Source of the DNA: Saccopteryx bilineata
Lineage: Eukaryota > Chordata > Mammalia > Chiroptera > Emballonuridae
DNA length: 64,000 bases
Reading direction: 5' to 3'
Assembly (NCBI RefSeq): GCF_036850765.1
Contig: NC_089493.1
Span: forward strand, 299,328,349 to 299,392,348
Position numbers and translations under genes: made by a program. The notes under the pieces were generated by a model. That model made no database searches. It saw only the letters and a list, made by a program, of their open reading frames with translations, and was not told where the DNA came from. Below are positions 33,392 to 56,400 of this stretch, piece after piece; the first letter of the stretch is position 1, and every line of letters begins with the position of its first letter.

Positions 33392-34774
33392 GTGCTGGTG
33401 TTTTCTAGAAGCAGACGTGCTTTTTGCTTCTATCCACCAACTTTCCTGAAACCTGTTTCTTCTCCCAGAGTTGGCTGAATGCATCGGGGAAGTCCCAGCA
33501 CCCAGATTCCCACCGGGCAGGATGAGATGTCCTGCTTGCTCCGAGTGAGCTGAGCCGGGAAAGCAGCCACATGCCCTCCAACAATGCCCCTTATTCCGAG
33601 GGTCCGAGTCCTCCACTCCCTCGCGCCTGCTGTCCCAGTGGAAACGGAATCTTTCGCCGTGGACCCACCCCGCGCGGCCTTGACTTAGGGAAAGAATGTG
33701 GCAGAAAGAATTCTGCTTAGACTAAAATATATAAAGCATAACACGAATGTTGGGCTGTCTGCATCTCTGTCTTTCCAAAAGACAAAGTTCATGAGCCTTG
33801 TGTGTGCCGGAGAGAGGAAGGGGCTCGGGGTGGTGGGGGACATCACGCTCCTGGGTCCCCCAAAAGTACCAAGAGAACGCTGGGTTTTGTGAAAAGGGGG
33901 ATCTCACTTCCCTGGTTTTTGGAAAAGCAAGGTGTTTCTTCCAGGTCATGAAAGGGTGCTTTGGGGATGGGGGTGGGGGTGGGCTGGACTGTTTGTAGAT
34001 GGATGGGTGGGTTGTTTCAAAACCATTGGTCAGTATTGGGAATTAAACTGAGGGCAGCCGAGAAGGGCAGGGGGTTTAATTCTCTCCCGGGACTTAAGGT
34101 TCTTGAACGTCCATAACCCCATCTGGTGCTTCCCGGAAGGAAGGTGCCAGACCCTGGTCTCAAGCGGGGTTCCCCTCATGAGTTTGGCATGGGGTTCGAC
34201 ATGGAGGGGGGAACAGCCCTGTATGGACGGGGGGGGGGGGTCAGGATGGATGTCTGCTGCCTTCCTGTGAAGGAAACTCAGGGTCCATGCCCTTTGGGAA
34301 CCCTGGCAAGGCGGGTGTCCCTGGAACTTTGCTGGAGATGGTGGCTGGGTAGCAAAGCCTACAGAGCAGAGGGGTCACTACCAGGTCCCTGGGGACCCGA
34401 CCTTTACACCTGAGGCTGGAAGCCTGGTGAGTGACAGGAAGGGAGAAGAGGCAGAATGTCACTGCTTCTGAGGAACCCGGAAAGTTACTCCGGCCGGCCC
34501 AGAAGCCCCTGTCCCTGGGGCTTCCCCTTCCTCTCCACCCTCTGCTTCTTGATCATCATCCTGCTGTATTGCGTTAAGGGAAAGAGTTTCCTCCCCGGTT
34601 CCCCAGACCCCACTGGGGCCAAAGAGAAGTCCCGTGGGGTGGCAAGGGAGGGAGGCCCCTCCCCACCCCACCCCCACCTCGGCTGGGGTTGTCCGTGCTC
34701 GGGCTGCCACGCGCCCCTGCTCGGCCTGTGCGCCCCTCTCCGCGCGCCGCAGGCGTTTCCCCTGCCGACCTGCG
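33392..34774. other. No gene seen
   Basis: GC-rich unique sequence with G-runs near 33970 and 34230. Confidence 0.45.
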
Positions 34775-34890
34775 GCGGCGGCCTGAATAATACATTAGGG
34801 GCTATTTGTAATTCCGTGTGATATCCGCGCGCCTCTGCTTTGATTAGAAGGCCGCGGTGACAAAGACCTGTTTGTTAAGTTGCGAGGGCT
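34775..34890. promoter_or_regulatory. Candidate conserved element with a TAAT(N2)ATTA palindrome
   Basis: The palindrome TAATACATTA lies at 34788-34797, followed by GGGCTATTTGTAATTCCGTG and CTTTGATTAGAAGG. Paired-type homeodomains can dimerise on TAAT(N2-4)ATTA. It sits about 2 kb upstream of the SHOX start codon. Confidence 0.35.
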
Positions 34891-35350
34891 TCCGCGCCTT
34901 TCGCCTTTTAAGTCCGAGAAAGAGCTGCGGCCTCCTCCAAGTCACCCCGCGCTCCCGGGGCCCGCAGAACGCGGGGCAAGGCGGAGAGCTGCCCCGGGTC
35001 CGTGTGCGCAGAGCAGGGGAATGGAGGTGGAAAGAAGGAAGGAAGGGAGGGAGGGAGGGAGCGAGCGAGGAAGAAGAAATAGCGCTGATATATTCCTTCA
35101 ACACCTTCCGCTCCTCCTCTTCCTCCGCCTCTCCAACAAGACTCCCCTCCCCCAAACTAGGGAACCCCACGTGAACCCGACCACCAGACCGCGAGGATTC
35201 CGGAAGAAATCCCTCACTTTCCTGCGCGCCCGTAGGCGACCACCGCTTTAGCTCCCGCGGCGTCGGCTCTGTGGACAGAACGCTGGGTACCGGCCCAGGG
35301 TGGCTCTCTGATCCTGGCTCTTGGTGACACACGCTTCAACTTAAGAAAAC

Positions 35351-35351
<1 letters not shown>
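34891..35351. other. GC-rich sequence, no gene seen
   Basis: Contains a purine run at 35027-35065. The last 100 bp before the A-run may be the end of a decayed retroposon. Confidence 0.4.

Positions 35352-35389
<38 letters not shown>
35352..35389. repeat. Poly-A run of about 38 bp
   Basis: Uninterrupted A homopolymer. Confidence 0.97.
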
Positions 35390-35391
<2 letters not shown>

Positions 35392-35529
35392 AGCTCTCCA
35401 AAAACCGCAACACCACCCTCCAACCTTTCTCCCAAAGTCTTGTCCTAATTCCAGCGTGGGAGTGGGGGGTGGGGGGCAGCGAGGGGTTATGACAGGAAAA
35501 AAAAAAAAAACCCAAGAAGGAAAAGGAGA

Positions 35530-35645
35530 AAAAAAGTCAACTTTATTTCCAGATGGAGTTTTGTAAAGAGGTTGACAAGCTTGGCTTCCGGGATTGTCAA
35601 ATAAATTTCGTATCGCAATTGAGCGAAAGGTTTTCCTCCCAAGCG
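35530..35645. promoter_or_regulatory. Candidate promoter-proximal conserved element
   Basis: Non-repetitive block with TCAACTTTATTTCCAGATGG, GGATTGTCAAATAAATTTCG and CGCAATTGAGCG, just upstream of the CpG island. Inferred from composition. Confidence 0.35.
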
Positions 35646-36436
35646 CATTGGAGAGGGGGTGTGTGGGAAGAGGGCTTGTCAGAAAAAAAAAACAGCGACA
35701 CAGCTCCAAAAACATATATTTTTTCCCCCTCCCAAATCAACATCCTAGACAACCAGGCTGAGAGAACAGTCCTAAAGAAGGCGGCGCCGGTCCGGCCAAG
35801 CGGGATCTGAAGCCAGCGTTCCAAAAAAAAGATCGCTGTGGACAAATTAGTTCTTCCAGCGACCCGCGGGCATCCCCGCGTCGCCGTCGTCTCCACCGCC
35901 TCGCTCCGCACGCCCGCGGCCAGGCAGCGCCCCGGTCCTTGGCCTCCGCGGCGTCGGCCCCCAGCGAGGTCTGCGAGCTGCCGAGGCTCCGGCGTCCATG
36001 TTCAGGCGGACTCGGGCCCCTTTCTCGCACTTTCAGGGTCCTGGACGCTGTTCCCCAATCACGCCGCGCGCGCGCGCGCGCGCCTCCGCTCCTCCCGTTT
36101 GCTCCGCGGGCCGCCACGCGGGCGAGTCCCGTCCGCCATCCGCCCGCATCTCCAACTTGGAGTCGATGCCTGTGTGCGTGATGGCGCGTTCTCGGCGCCG
36201 GGCTGCCTTTCGGTCTCTCTCCGCACGGCCGCCCGCGCGCCGACCCATCCGGCTCAGATCCGTTCCGGGCGCGGGGCCGTGTTGCCGCAGGGGCCGGCCG
36301 GCCGGTTAGGACCTCCTCGTCCTCCCTAAACTCCTCCTCGAGTTTGCTTTCCGCCAGCCATTGATAGAATACGGATACCTGTTTGGGCGCTGGCGCCTGC
36401 GCCCGCCCGCTCGCGCGCTCGCGCGCGCGCGCGCGT

Positions 36437-36472
<36 letters not shown>

Positions 36473-36662
36473 TCCCTTCGAAAAAATTCGATCTTTACCT
36501 CTCCACACCAAGGTGCACACAGACGCCCAACAGTGATGAAATGAAAAGAAAGCCAATTGCCAGTCTGGAGGTGGGGGAGAGAGAACGTCTCCGCGTGCGC
36601 CGGCCGCCGAGGCTTAATTGCTGCAGACAGGGCGCGCGGGGGGTTGGGCGGAGGTAGCCGCG

Positions 36663-36670
36663 TATAAATA
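36663..36670 (+). promoter_or_regulatory. SHOX: TATA box of the coding-exon-proximal SHOX promoter
   Basis: TATAAATA lies 160 bp before the start codon in a GC-rich context. Transcription would be expected to begin about 25-30 bp downstream, giving a leader of roughly 140 nt. That leader contains no ATG before 36830. Human SHOX is reported to use an upstream promoter and a second, internal one at the first coding exon; this box would fit the latter. Confidence 0.6.
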
Positions 36671-36829
36671 GTGAGATCTCAAATTGAAAGGCATAAATAA
36701 CTGCAGGAGGGACCTACCCTCACACGGACCGTCCTCTCTGCGCCGGGAGGCGTGCGGACCAGAGCCCGGCTTCCCCAAGCCAGCCCCGCCGAGCCCCGCG
36801 GAATCCCCCGCAGCCCACCTTGGGCAGCG

Positions 36830-46782
<9,953 letters not shown>

Positions 46783-49700
46783 CCCGCCGCGAGGCCGCGC
46801 GCGCGCGCGCGCCTACCCGCCCCCGGCCCCCGGCCCCGCCACCGCCACCCTGCCCGCGCTGCGTCCTGCACTCGACCCCTCCGCGCCCCTCACGGCCACA
46901 CGGACGCCGCCCCGGAGCGAAGGCGCGGGATCTGGCACAGCGGCCTCCTCCTCGCTCCCGAGCAGCTTGAGGTCCACGTTTGGCTTGGGGAGGGGGCCTC
47001 CCGGGAACGCATGACCCTGCCAGACCCTCGCCGAGATGGTGCAGGAGAGACAGCAGGTGACGGCGAGGCGACCCAGCCCAGCCCTGCACCACGGCTGCCC
47101 CGGGCGGGCGTCCTGGGACACCCTGCGCTTATGTGGAACTCGGGGCTCCGCTTCCCTTCTTCTGCCGGCGTCTCCACCCCGTGCATGCGGCCTCCTCCAC
47201 GCCTTGCGAAGATCCTAGTCTATTCCACACAAGCCTGGGGCTGGCGTCCGCCGAAGGTGCCACCTTAGCTCTCCAACTGTGTGTTTCCCCACGGCCACAC
47301 GCTTGCTTTCGCCGAGGAGCTGCGGGAAACCGTGTGGATTTCATGGCAGAGGGTCGCGCGCACCGCCCACCCCAGACCCCCAAAGGCAGCAATAGCAACA
47401 ACAACAACAAAAACAAACAAACAAAAAACACGACATCTGGTGACCTCGCCGGGGGGGGGGTCGAGGGCAGGAAGAACTTGAACCTTGCCAAGCTGCGACC
47501 CGTGCTGGGGACCTGAGTTGTGAGCCTGGCCTTGCTGTTCAGGTTAGAGGGGTCCCCAAGGCGCCTGTGTTGAGGATTCCTCGTGCCCTAGAAGAGACAG
47601 ACGCCTTGACACCTTTTCCAGTCTTTGATCCCGAACGGACATTGTCCGTGTGTGACCGAATTCAGAGGCCGGGGGACTTGCAGGGGGGACATGCGGGCTG
47701 TGACCGCAGAGACACACGGGAGGAAGGCAAGGCAGGATGAACTTTGGTGACAGGCAGTGACAGGCTGTGAAGTGCAATATTGTAAATACCATAGATTTTA
47801 AGAGGAAAGTCCCCGAGCAGTCTGGACCGGTCACCTTCGGACTGCTGAAGGCCTTGTCACCCCGGCCTGTGGGGGGCCTGGCCTGCGTGGCCATGTCCTC
47901 GGCCAGGGGGTGACCGGGGTATGCTCGGGGGCTGGTGCAAGTGAAAGTGTGTGGCACGTGGTGGGCATGTGCCGAGGTGTGATGCCCGCGGCTGAGCTGT
48001 TTTTGGGACGGGAAGGGCGCGGAGAGGTCCTCCGGGTGGTGAGTTTTATGCTCTACATGGTTTTGTTAGAAGTAGGCAGTTTCAGCTTTTCCTTCCTCCT
48101 CTCTTTTATTTTATTTTATTTTTATTTTTTCCTCTCTCTCTGTTCTCCCTTTCCCTGACCGCCAAACAGCGGCCGAGGCGGAAAGGGAAGGTCAACATGT
48201 AAGGTCACCACACGGGTCAGGGTCCTCAGTTTAGGCGCTTGAGTTTTGGGGGATGTGTTTGGCAGGGGGGATGGTGGTGAGGGGGTCTGCGGGGTGCCAG
48301 GCTGTGCTGGGGGCTCGTCTGCTTGGGGGGGGGGACACACGTGGCGTTGTTTGCCCTGGTCACCCGGGCCTGGCCCGCTGGACCATGCTGTCCACGCTCT
48401 GTCCTTGCTTGCTGGCTGTCCTGCCGGCATTGGGTCAAGTGCTTCCCACATGTCACAGAGTAGCGGTTTTCTCTCCTTACCTTACCCCTGACGTGGGTAT
48501 GTTTCTGCAAGAAAAAAAAAAGAAAGAAAAAATAAAAGGGAAAGAAAACCCTTCTGCATCAGGGAAGGCACTTTGTACCTTGCCTCTGAGCGGACGCACA
48601 GATGGGCATCTCTCATTTGTATCATCTGAAAGTTGGTAGACAAATCACAATTCCTTTTCCTTCCTTTTCCTTTTTCTTTTTTTTGGGGGGGTGGGGCGGT
48701 GGGGTGGGGTGGGCGATTTGAAATTCTAGAAAAAGCTTTAACATGACCGAGTGAGGAGGAGGAGGAGGACAGTGGAACCAGTATTTCTAAATCAGTTCTT
48801 GCAGCGTTCTCCGTCCCCGGACGTTCATAGTATCGAAACGTGGAGTCCTGCTCTTTAGACAGCTGTGAATAAAAAAAAAAAAAAAAAAAAGAAAAAAAAA
48901 ATAGGTCCTCTGTGTAAGCTGGAACGTTGCTTTTCATGCCAAAAAGGAAAAAAAAAAATACTGCATTTTTGAATCCTTTACAAGTAGCTGCATTTATCCT
49001 AAAATTTAACGCTCGGCTTGAAGAAGTTGGAGGTCGTGTCCATCCGTGATTTCATTTTTTTTTCCAAAAAAGGTTTATGATCTTTTTTTTTTTTTAATCT
49101 AAATGTAACCTTATATCGCCACCCCCCCCAGTCCCCAAAGAGAACTCGTGCCAACGTGAACAGACACCCACACGGCCTGCTTTCAGCAGAAGGTGAAATT
49201 TCAAAATTAGAGCTTCCCCGCTGGACCCAGGGCCTGCCGGACGGACGGGCCCACGTTGTCCTTGATTTTTGTAGTTGTTGTTTTGTTTTGTTGAACGTAG
49301 AAAGCGAGCCAGTGGTCTGGACCCCCCCACCCTCCCAGAACAGAGCGAACCCCGTGCGCAGTGTGAGAGGCAGGGCGTTGGAGCCTGGCTGGTTTTGCTT
49401 GTGTCCACGGAGTTGACTCCAGGTGACTCCCGTCTCTCCCAGGAATTTCGGGACGAATGTGAGTGCTGTGGTTGTGGTCCCTTGTGACCACCTGATTCTC
49501 TTCTCCTCCCCCCCCCCCCGTCCTCGCTACGAGGCTGAGAGGAGAGGGCTGGGTGCTGGGGTCGTGGGGTCTCGGTCCCAGAATGTCACGGTCACCTTCG
49601 TATCCCCAGTGTCCCAAAGTTGGTCAGGCCGAATCTGGTTGTCACGGACGCTTTCTGCTTCGAATGAGCTTTCTCCACCCTGTTCGTGTTCCGTCCAGAA

Positions 49701-51355
49701 GTGAGCGTGGTGGTGAGCGGGCAGGCCGGGTGCGGACGTTGTCACCGGAGGACACACTGGGGAGATTGTCACACATGGGCCCCTCGGTGTGGGAGCTGGT
49801 GTGCGGTCAGACGCCCTGGCGTGCCTCACGAGCCATTAAGCCCCTGACCTGGTTTCTCTTTTCTGAAGCCTTGGCCAAAGGGTCCCTCAGGGTGGGGAAC
49901 CCCAAACCCTCTCATCCCTACCTTTCCCTGCCTCGGTCTGGCCGTTTGTGAGTCGGGCACGGAGCGCCCCATGTCCGGGAAGGTCCCGCCGTTTGGAGAA
50001 GCCCCGTGGCTCCGTGTGGCCACGACTCCGCAGGCCAGGCCTTGTGGAGGGGACCACGCTGTCCTCTGATGGTCAGGTGCCTCAGGGCCTGACTCTGTGT
50101 GGCCCGGGGTCAGCCGTGGACACATCGGTGTCCTCGTCCGGGAAGCGTGAGGGCATCTGGGTGTTTAAAACAGGAGGCCAGCTCCACACGGTGTGTGTGT
50201 GGGGGACCCTGTCTGAGCTCGGCCCTGAGGGACACCCCACTTTCATCCGCTCCCATCCTGAGCTGTCATGGGAAGCCTTCGCCAGGACCAGGGGACTCCG
50301 GACTCCTTTTTCTCTTTAAAAAAAAAAATTTTTTTTTTATTTTCCCCTCTGGGACATGGAGATGCTCAACTGACTACAGAAACACATGTTTTTTGAGGCA
50401 CTTTTTCTTGTTTTTTTTTTTTGTCCGAAGCTGGGGGTGGGGGAGGCTGGGGCCGTGGATGGGGGAGGAGACCCGGGGAGGGGGGGACTTCTCTGTGGGC
50501 GAGTGGTTCGGAAACGGAGACAGAACAGAAATGGAAACTGGTGCCTGAACGTATGAAAAATCAGCTGAGGGTTAATGCTGTCTTTTTTTTGTTTTGGTTT
50601 TGATTTTTGTTTTTGTTTTTGTTTTTTCCTCTCCTTCGAGATAACGTGAGAACCCCAATATGGTTCATAAATGGTTTTTTTTTATGGAGATTTGGATATT
50701 TAACGAGAAAGCCGGGGGAAGGAATTTAGAGACGGCGCCGTTTCTTTAAGCGTACGGAACGCACTATTTATTGCAAAGCGGTCGGTTTCCGTTGCACCCA
50801 GCCCCCCTGAGGGTCCCTCACCCTGGGGGGGGGGGTGCCCAGGTCCCAGCCTCTCCGTATTGCGGGTGGGGGGGGGCTCTGGGTGTTTTATTTATTATTA
50901 TAAATTCTTTTTTTTTTCTTCGGGTTGAAAAAGTTCATAAATATGTGCTATTTTAATTATGTTGAGTGTAAATTTGACACTGTCTTGCATTTATTTTTAT
51001 ATTTCTTAAGCCTGTTGCTTTTTAAAAAAACCCCCTCCCTCTCCGCCCCCCCTTCCCCAAGTTTATGACCAGCGAGAGTGATTTACGACCGGGCGGCCGT
51101 GTTGGGGTTCTGCAAAGAAAAGGGAGGGGGGGGTCTGGACCTATGGACGTGTTCAGGAGTCACTCAGACGGACAGAAATAACACCTTCTCTCCCTTTACC
51201 CACCCCAAACCCATGGCCCTAAAACCCGCATCCGTCTGCTATTGTGGAGGGGAGAGGGGGGTTGTCCGTGCGCCCCGGGTCCCCGACACGCCGTAGCGTA
51301 TGAATGTACACCTTGTGAGACGCAGATATAAATAAACTTATAAATATTTGTAGTC
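46783..51355 (+). other. SHOX: Probable SHOX 3' untranslated region
   Basis: There is no repeat insertion over 4.5 kb after the stop, in contrast with the flanks, and A/T-rich stretches increase towards the end, as in a retained 3' UTR. Possible polyadenylation signals AATAAA are at 48531, 48868 and 51331; a further one at 51601 lies beyond. The true end cannot be fixed without transcript data. Confidence 0.55.
51331..51336 (+). terminator. SHOX: Probable distal polyadenylation signal of SHOX
   Basis: AATAAA in the context GATATAAATAAACTTATAAA, followed by T/G-containing sequence and a CA-rich run. It is the last strong signal before a poly-T/CT stretch. Confidence 0.5.
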
Positions 51356-51359
51356 AAGT

Positions 51360-51703
51360 GTTAAAAAATAACACACACACACACAAGCAAATTCTCACCT
51401 CTCTCTCCCGAGGAGAGCGGGTTGAAGAAAAAAAAAAACACAAAAACCGGGAGTCTGTCCCCAAAGGAAAGCGGTATGTTGTGTGAGGGCTTGGAGCGTG
51501 GCCTGGAGTCCCCTCCCGGGGCTCTGGGGGGACTCGGACATTTGTGACTTGCAGAATGCCCCTTTCTGCATGGGGACAGAAACACAGATGTCCCCTTGTG
51601 AATAAAGTCCGAGGTTTGGGGACATCGGAGAGCAGAAGCCGAAACGGTGTGCTTTCAGTTTTTTCTTTGTTTTTTTTTTTTTTTTCAAAATTTTGTTTCA
51701 TTT

Positions 51704-51735
<32 letters not shown>

Positions 51736-52620
51736 ATTTATTTTTGGACAGTTTGAATTCTCCACAATGGCATTGCAATGATGCTAGAGTTATTTTGAAA
51801 GAAGAAGAAGAAGAAGAAGAAGAGGAGGAGGAGGAGGAGGAGGAGGAAGGAGAAAAAAGAATAAATGGAAGAAAAAAATTCAGCTTTTAAAAACGGAGAA
51901 TATTTCTGGCATGTGCGTTTCGTGTCCCAGGGTGGGAAGGGCCTGGAGTGGCCACAGCCTCGATCAAAACCACATGTCGGCGGGCAGGGGCAGAGAGACC
52001 AGGGGGACGGATACATCACAGAGGGGACGCGTCCTCGCGGAGGGGGTGAGGGTGAGGAGCCCTTTCTTTTGTCAGGGTGGCCTCTGGAGCTGCTGCCCTG
52101 TGGCTGGGGTCACCTTCCTGGCTCTCCTAGTCCTGGACCCTCCTCTGCCACTTTGGGGACAGGACTGTGTCTCTGGGGTCACTTCAGCACGCCCCCCGGG
52201 ACACAGGAAACCGATACTTGTCACCTGGGTGTGGAAGGGGCTGGGATCACTGAATCCAGGGGATGCCCTCCAAGGTCCCCCTCCCACGAGCAGCCCTGGG
52301 GGGGCAACGGGCAGCTGTCAGCGCCATGTCCACCCGCGGCCTACGGACAACCCTGTCCCTGAGCAAGGCGGGCACTGTGGTCCCTGCGGGCTTCCTTGGT
52401 GGTCCCCGTGGGGATGTAAGCAGTGACGTGATTTTATGGTTGAAGTAACCCTAAATGTTTCAAATTGTTTAACACTGTTTCAACCGGCCTTCGCCTTGGA
52501 AACCGTCCGTCTCTGCCAAGTCCCAGCTGGAATCCCTTTCTCACCAGCCCCGTGTCTGCTCGGCTGCCCCTGGGCCGCGCTCGGACCAGAGGGTCCCTCT
52601 CCTCTCTCAGCCTGACTTTC
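51360..52620. other. No gene seen; simple repeats
   Basis: Contains a T/CT run (51659-51730) and a GAA/GAG trinucleotide run (51800-51848), then unique GC-rich sequence. Confidence 0.5.
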
Positions 52621-53088
52621 TTCCTCATTCTTTCTCACATGGGGCTACAATGTTTCCTTGGACTCATTCTTTCTCACACGGGGCTACAATGTTTCCTTGG
52701 ACTCATTCTTTCTCACACGGGGCTACAATGTTTCCTTGGACTCATTCTTTCTCACACGGGGCTACAATGTTTCCTTGGACTCATTTTTTCTCACACGGGG
52801 CTACAATGTTTCCTTGGACTCATTCTTTCTCACACGGGGCTACAATGTTTCCTTGGACTCATTCTTTCTCACACGGGGCTACAATGTTTCCTTGGACTCA
52901 TTCTTTCTCACACTGGGCTACAATGTTTCCTTGGACTCATTCTTTCTCACACGGGGCTACAATGTTTCCTTGGACTCATTCTTTCTCACACGGGGCTACA
53001 ATGTTTCCTTGGACTCATTCTTTCTCACACGGGGCTACAATGTTTCCTTGGACTCATTCTTTCTCACATCGGGCTACAATGTTTCCTT
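52621..53088. repeat. 39-bp minisatellite, 12 near-identical copies
   Basis: The unit is GGACTCATTCTTTCTCACAC followed by GGGGCTACAATGTTTCCTT, with starts every 39 bp from 52660 (a partial first unit at 52621). Only a handful of substitutions separate the copies. Since 39 is divisible by three, all three + frames stay open and give periodic 13-residue peptides. There is no start context or neighbour to suggest a protein. Confidence 0.97.
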
Positions 53089-54323
53089 GGACCCCAAGAT
53101 AGTCTTTTGTTTGTTTGTTTGCTTGTTTCTGTTCTTTTGAAATACTTTTAGCTGCGGGTTCCCATCCCCCGGGTTGAATGGGGAAGCGTGTCGCCTCGGC
53201 CGGCCAACATGGCCCTCTGTGTCCGGGGTCCTCCTGCCTGCCTGTCTGTCCCTCACATGCAGGGAGGGGGTGCGCGGTGTGCGGGGACTAAACAGGACGT
53301 GCTCCCCGAGCCCAGGGCCCCCCAGCTGTGGGCGGTAGGAGCCGGAAAATGGACTCCTTCTCTATCCTACACGCATCTCTGTGTTCACGGGCGAGTCCGA
53401 GCCAGAGAAGGTCACGATGCTGTTCACGTACCCAAGTCCACACATGCTAAAAATAATAATAGTGACTAATGCCTTTCGTTTGCAAGTTAGCACAGAGTGT
53501 TTCTTTTCTTTTCCTTTCTTTCTTTCTTTCTTTCCTTCTTTCTTTCTCCTTTTCCCCCATTGACCAAACGTGAGAGGCTTTTCCCCTTAACGTCCTTGTG
53601 AAGGTGGTTCCCCGAAAACCCCACGGAGAGGCAGACGGCAGTTCTCATGTGTCCCAGCTTCCCCTGGCCTCGCTGGCATTCTGGGATAAGATCTGGGCAG
53701 AGTCCCCTGTGGGACGGGGAAACCCTCACAGCAAACGTGCCCGGGAACCTTTGTTCCTCTGGGAACAGGTTTGAGAGAGACACGTCCCCAGGTGAGGTGG
53801 CGTGTGTGTGTGTGTGTGTGTGTGTAGAGGAGGGGGGTTATCTCCACTCTTCCTATAAAATAAAAACCACCTCAGGTCTCCCGACTGCCCTAGGAAGTCA
53901 GCCGTAAAGGAACACCGGCCGTTTCAGTCACGGTGATGTGCTGGCGAAATTCATAAGAACACACCACCAAGGTATTTGGCACTGCGGACGCCGGGGCCAC
54001 CGAGAAGCAATGCCGTGCACTCACGATCGACGTGAGCACACGTGTGATGGTAGGTAGTGAGCCTCCCGCCCGGGGGTGGAAGCAAGGACACCCGAGCGCC
54101 GCACTGAGGCTCAGAGGTCCTTAACCCGCCAGGGCGAGTGTGTGACCCCCGGGGAGATGGGGCCAGCGGGCCCAGCATGGAGCCTCCCTGTCTTCCCACA
54201 GCTTCGGGGTCAGGACACGTCACCAAAGGCAGGAGGTGCTTTTTAGGGAGGGCAAGGCTTGTCCCTGTGAGACCAAGAAGGACACATTTATTTTAACATC
54301 CACGCCGATTCCTTCCCAAAACA

Positions 54324-54355
<32 letters not shown>

Positions 54356-54583
54356 CCAAAAGGACAGATTGAAAACCTACTACGTGCACTGTGTTTTTCT
54401 CACGACAACCGCGGAGGGCGTGCGTGCTAACCACGGACCGTACAAGGGCAAAGATGCCACCAACGTCCTCATCCCGTGACCCATAATCCCCTCCCCCTCG
54501 CCTCGTAAATCTAACACACTCAGACATGAAAAAGGGTGAACGAACGGTTGTTGGGGAACAAGTAAAATAACATATCCTGCGTG

Positions 54584-54616
<33 letters not shown>

Positions 54617-55964
54617 ACGCACACACCCGGCATAGGAAAATTTAACCCGTTCCAATTACGCCTTGTGCTCGGGATGTTAAATAGGGTATGACCGCATGCT
54701 TTCGGGGCTGATTTATTTGACCTAGTAAAGTGGGCCGATTGGACATTCCTGGCCTGACCGGGATCGACCGCACCAATTACCAGGGAAGTTTCCGCCAGCC
54801 CAGGTGGTCCTCCCTGCGCAGGTATCCGAGCAGGACCCCCGCCCCCTCCCCACACCTCACACGGACCACCCAGCGTCGACAGAGACGCGTTGAGGCAGAC
54901 AGACAGACGAGGAGGGCGGGATCGTGAGGGCTGCGTGCCCGAGGTCGCGGTGGGGACCTGGTGACCCGCAGAGCTTGCTGTTTCTCTCTCTCTCTCTCCT
55001 TTTTTTTGAGGGGGGGGGAATGATATCGTCTGAGGGTTGAGCGCGTGCTTGGCCCCAACGTGACCAGCGCCCTGCGTGCGGCTCCGTGCACGGTTACCGC
55101 CACTTCATCACTTGCTGTGGCGGAGGGGGGGTAGGACCGCACACACGCGTGTGTCTCTGTGTCTCCGGCCCCCACCCCCACGACCTCCCAGGCACGCGCC
55201 CGGTTTTACAGGAAGCCCTCGCCCACCCGGCGTCTGAAACGAATAGAATTTTTCTCGCAGGAACGAGAGATTTCCAACATCCCCCCACTACCCCCTGCCG
55301 GGTGCGTGCGGCTGCTTGGATGGCCCCGGGGCATTCCTGTCCGGGTGTTCCACATTCCAGCAGATCTCTGACCGTTGGGGTCATCGCCTGAGCGAAGCGG
55401 ACCTTGTCGTTTCTGTCCCCGAAAAGGGGACACGAGAGAAGCGTTCTGAGGTGACGTCCGGCTCAGAGGTTTGGGGGCCTGGGAGGCGGCGTCCCTGTGT
55501 CCCTCGCTGCGGCCGGGATGGAAGGACCGTGGGGGCAGCTGGCCACTGTGTGGCTGCAGCCATCTCATGTGTGCATGGAACCGCATTCCGGGAGCATTCG
55601 TGTCTGATGGAAGGCTGCAGCCTTTTCTTCCGGCAGCTTCTCCGGGCAGCTCCGAGGTCCTGCAGATAAAACTCTTGAGGTCCCTGTCGATGCCGATGGA
55701 TCGTGCACTCCGAGTCCTTCCACGGACGTAGCAGCCGCTTCACTCTCGGAATGCCGTCAGTAGCAAGACCGTTTCACCGGGCGTGGAGACATCCCGTGGG
55801 TCACCGGGCCCGCCCTCCGCCTCGAGGTCCTCCCTGGCATTCGGAATTCCTTCTCTTCCCAGATGTGGACGCGGGGACCACGTCTGGCGTGAGGTGGAGG
55901 GCCGACCGGGGGGCTGGGAGGAGACCCGGGCCTCCTTCGCGCTGGGACATCGTCAGGGTTTTCT
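53089..55964. other. No gene seen; several simple repeats
   Basis: TTTC run (53513-53548), TG runs (53802-53825 and 54323-54351) and AC run (54585-54628). The rest is unique GC-rich sequence without recognisable exons. Confidence 0.45.
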
Positions 55965-56400
55965 TGGGGAGGCCACAGCAAGTGACCAAAACTCAAGGGG
56001 CTTAAGACCACAGGCATCTGTCCTCTCTCCGTTCTGCAGACCAGACATGTGAGGTCCAGGGGTCCCGTGCTCCCTCCAGGGGCTCCAGGGAGGGTCCCCC
56101 TGCCTCTCCCAGCTCCTGGGGCTCCAGGCGTCCCCGGGCTGGTGGCCGCCTCCCTCCCGTCTCTGCTTCTGTCCCCACGTGGCTTTTCCTCTGTGTCTGT
56201 GTCTCCTCCTCCGTCTCTTCTAAGGTCCCTGTCACTGGATGCCTGCAGGGTCCCCCCTGACCCAGGGTGACTCCTTTCAGACCCCCTTCCCTTCATCCCG
56301 TCTGCTGCACAGACCCTGTTTCCAAACAAGGTTCTGTCCCCAGATTCCAGGGGTCAGGACCTGGACATCGTGAAGGAATATTATTCACATTTTAGCCCCT
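55965..56400 (-). mobile_element. MLT1-type (MaLR) LTR relic, antisense
   Basis: Antisense landmarks run in order: 'ggcttaagaccacaggcatctgtcctctc', 'ctgcagaccagacatgtgagg', 'ctgtgtctgtgtctcctcctccgtctcttctaagg', 'ccctgtttccaaacaagg', 'ccaggggtcaggacctggacat'. It is the same family as the + strand copy at 6769-7110 and lines up with it over about 230 bp. Non-coding. Confidence 0.75.

Noticed and set aside
52465..53151. Repeat-protein-like frames with 13-residue period
   Set aside because: All three + frames of the 39-bp minisatellite are open, which is a property of the repeat length, not coding selection.
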